64,000 nucleotides of DNA from TC-15 sp034437275 (lineage in GTDB: Bacteria > Chloroflexota > Anaerolineae > Aggregatilineales > Aggregatilineaceae): positions 1 to 64,000 of the forward strand of contig DAOTUD010000141.1 in NCBI GenBank assembly GCA_034437275.1, read 5' to 3'. Both the position numbers and the translations under genes were made by a program. The notes under the pieces were generated by a model. The model searched no databases and was not told where the DNA came from. It saw only the letters and a program-made list of their open reading frames with translations. Shown here piece after piece: positions 62,622 through 64,000 of this stretch. Each line of letters opens with the position of its first letter. The stretch's first letter is position 1.

Positions 62622-62665
62622 CAAAACTCCTGCCGCAATTCATGCGTATCAATTGCAACAGGAGT
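62622..62665 (-). promoter_or_regulatory. Alternative hairpin of the fluoride riboswitch expression platform
   Basis: ACTCCTGTTGCAATT (62665-62651) and AATTGCGGCAGGAGT (62640-62626) form a 15-bp stem with two G-U pairs and a 10-base loop, ending in TTTT. Its 5' arm contains the 3' strand of the aptamer pseudoknot, so the two structures exclude each other. Confidence 0.65.
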
Positions 62666-62743
62666 CATCAGCGCGAACGGCGGTCTTGGCGCGCGCGATG
62701 CCCGTCCAGGCCCCTCACGCGCCAGGGTGAACTCCATCACCCG
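62655..62743 (-). ncRNA. Fluoride riboswitch (crcB motif)
   Basis: On the minus strand, GGGTGATGGAGTTCACCC (62742-62725) matches the conserved 5' hairpin of the crcB motif, and CTGATGACTCCT (62671-62660) the conserved 3' element. GGAGT of the first pairs with ACTCC of the second, the aptamer pseudoknot. An extra stem (GGCGCG/CGCGCC) fills the middle. It lies ahead of crcB, a fluoride exporter, as known for this class. A TTGACA (62795-62790) upstream, with a poor -10 (TATGCG), may start it. Confidence 0.85.
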
Positions 62744-62797
62744 ACAATCACTCGATAACAGCGCCCACGCATACCGTGTTGTGGCGACGTGTCAAGC

Positions 62798-64000
62798 TCA
62801 GGCGTCTTCGTCCTCGATATCCCCGGCCTCCTCGATCTCGTCCAGCATCACCGGCGGCTCGATACGCTCCGTCAGCCTGACCACGCGCGCCACCGCCTCC
62901 TTATCGCGCAGCGAGATCACGTAGTCGCCTCTGGCGTTGCGGCGCGTTTCCGGAGCCAGGCCAACGCGCATGTACTTCGGCTTGCCCTTGCTCGTGACCA
63001 GCACGATGATGTCGTCCACATGGCCGACCGCTGCCGCTGCCAGCCCCTCCGACTCTTTGGACAGTTTCATCGTGATTACGCCCTGCCCCGCGCGTCCCTG
63101 GGTGGGGTAATCCTCCACCGGCGTGCTCTTGGCGATGCCGTCATCAGTGCACACCCACACATTTTCCATTTCGGCGACGATACCCGCCCCGATGACATGA
63201 TCGTGCTCGCCTTGCAGCTTGATCGCGCGCATCCCGCCGGCCCCCAACCCGGTAGGCCGCACGTCAGTAACCTGGAATCGGATTGCCTGCCCTGCGAAAG
63301 TGGCGACGAGCACCTCGCTCTCGTCGGTGACGTAGCCCACCCACAGCAGGCGATCCTCCTCCTCGACATCCATCAGCTTGAACACATTGGCCGACATGCC
63401 CGGCAAGTCTTCCAGCCGCAGCCGCTTGACCTCGCCCAGTTCGCTGAACATGATCAGGTAGCCATCCTCCAGCGACGGCGGCAGGCTGATCGCGCACGCC
63501 AGTTCGGCGTCTTCGTCCAGCGAGCAATACGTCGTGTAGGATGATCCGTGCTCGATATCTTCGGCCTGCTGCAGCAGCTTGACGGGAACCGTCGCACCGA
63601 AACCGTCGGCAGTGAACAGGTACAGCGTGTGTACGGTATTGCTGCCGGCCATCGCCAGCGGCGCGTCCTTCACCTCGGTGGTGATGCGCGGTGCTTGATC
63701 CTGATACGTGCGGCTGAGCAATCCGCGGGCGGTCACGGTAACCCAGGTATCCTCGTTCGGCCCCAGGAATTCCTCGGTTTGGATGTCCCCGGCGGGTTGG
63801 TCGATGATCACCGTGCGACGCGGATCGGCGTATTCGTCGCGAATATCGGCCAACTCGCGCGCGATCTCCATCCGCATCATCTTCGGGCTTTTCAGCAGCG
63901 CCTCCAGCATCTTGATCAGGTCTTGCTTTTCCTCGTATTCTTCCTCCAGCTTGCGCCGTTCCAGCGCCGCCAGCCGCCGAAGCTGCATCTGCAAGATCGC
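62798..64000 (-). CDS. DNA gyrase/topoisomerase IV subunit A, C-terminal part (5' end outside window)
   Basis: About 400 residues visible, running off the right edge. It opens with the end of the coiled coil, AILQMQLRRLAALERRKLEE (canonical AILDMRLQRLT), followed by the six-bladed beta-pinwheel: TVTARGLLSRTYQDQ, GYLIMFSELGEVKRL, ENVWVCTDDGIAKSTPVEDY and so on. In GyrA the first blade has the GyrA box Q-R-R-G-G-K-G; here that place reads QDQAPRITTEV with no such box, so DNA wrapping may differ, or this is a ParC-type subunit. Acidic C-terminus (EEAGDIEDEDA). Confidence 0.85.
   Translation of the reverse strand, partial: AILQMQLRRLAALERRKLEEEYEEKQDLIKMLEALLKSPKMMRMEIARELADIRDEYADPRRTVIIDQPAGDIQTEEFLGPNEDTWVTVTARGLLSRTYQDQAPRITTEVKDAPLAMAGSNTVHTLYLFTADGFGATVPVKLLQQAEDIEHGSSYTTYCSLDEDAELACAISLPPSLEDGYLIMFSELGEVKRLRLEDLPGMSANVFKLMDVEEEDRLLWVGYVTDESEVLVATFAGQAIRFQVTDVRPTGLGAGGMRAIKLQGEHDHVIGAGIVAEMENVWVCTDDGIAKSTPVEDYPTQGRAGQGVITMKLSKESEGLAAAAVGHVDDIIVLVTSKGKPKYMRVGLAPETRRNARGDYVISLRDKEAVARVVRLTERIEPPVMLDEIEEAGDIEDEDA

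Overview
The window is high-GC chromosomal DNA with tightly packed, mostly house-keeping and cell-envelope genes and no rRNA, tRNA, CRISPR array, insertion sequence or phage block that I can see. The gene mix suggests an anaerobic or facultative member of the Chloroflexota (Anaerolineae-like). The pointers are several secreted PD40/TolB-like proteins with Pro/Thr linkers, TPR-bearing Ser/Thr kinases, a BTAD transcription factor, paired DUF970 c-di-AMP receptors, VKOR, indolepyruvate:ferredoxin oxidoreductase and a hydrogenase maturation operon. This assignment is inference; no marker gene was compared with a database.

Layout. 1-6.0 kb: 3' part of a secreted protein, two GT4 glycosyltransferases, an O-antigen-type flippase and a methyltransferase (surface polysaccharide locus). 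6.3-14 kb: LysM/L,D-transpeptidase, iorBA, and a heterodimeric ABC exporter. 14-22.5 kb: secreted TIM-barrel hydrolase, Ser/Thr kinase with TPRs, DUF4139 protein, a two-component pair, a histidine phosphatase and YjbQ. 22.5-26.8 kb: AT-rich leader with two palindromes, two small C-terminally anchored membrane proteins, a TIR-TPR protein and a short GH3-family protein. 26.9-34.1 kb: second membrane kinase, two secreted PD40 proteins, glycerate kinase, tandem c-di-AMP receptor paralogues. 34.2-38.2 kb: ParB-like domain fused to a hydrolase that lacks its nucleophile; a fatty acyl-AMP ligase followed by a 45-residue DltX-like membrane microprotein. 38.4-43.7 kb: hypA-hypB-hypF-hypC-hypD (no hypE), a frameshifted small gene and a holin-like membrane protein. 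43.7-53.7 kb: NTPase, D-cysteine desulfhydrase-like enzyme, PD40 membrane protein, M23 peptidase, PPC-type surface protein, recA, DUF1848. 53.7-64 kb: DsbA relic, S1 protein, VKOR, relA/spoT, small lipoprotein, BTAD regulator, two PPK2 genes, NeuB-like protein, fluoride riboswitch with crcB, and the 3' part of gyrA/parC.

Most interesting points: (1) the FAAL plus DltX-like microprotein, which resembles the start of an envelope-acylation pathway; (2) the TIR-TPR operon with two small membrane proteins and a possible leader ORF; (3) a fluoride riboswitch whose expression platform can be read as mutually exclusive hairpins; (4) enzymes that lack key residues (ParB-hydrolase fusion, NeuB-like protein, IorA without its ferredoxin domain); (5) a frameshifted DsbA remnant close to an intact VKOR gene.
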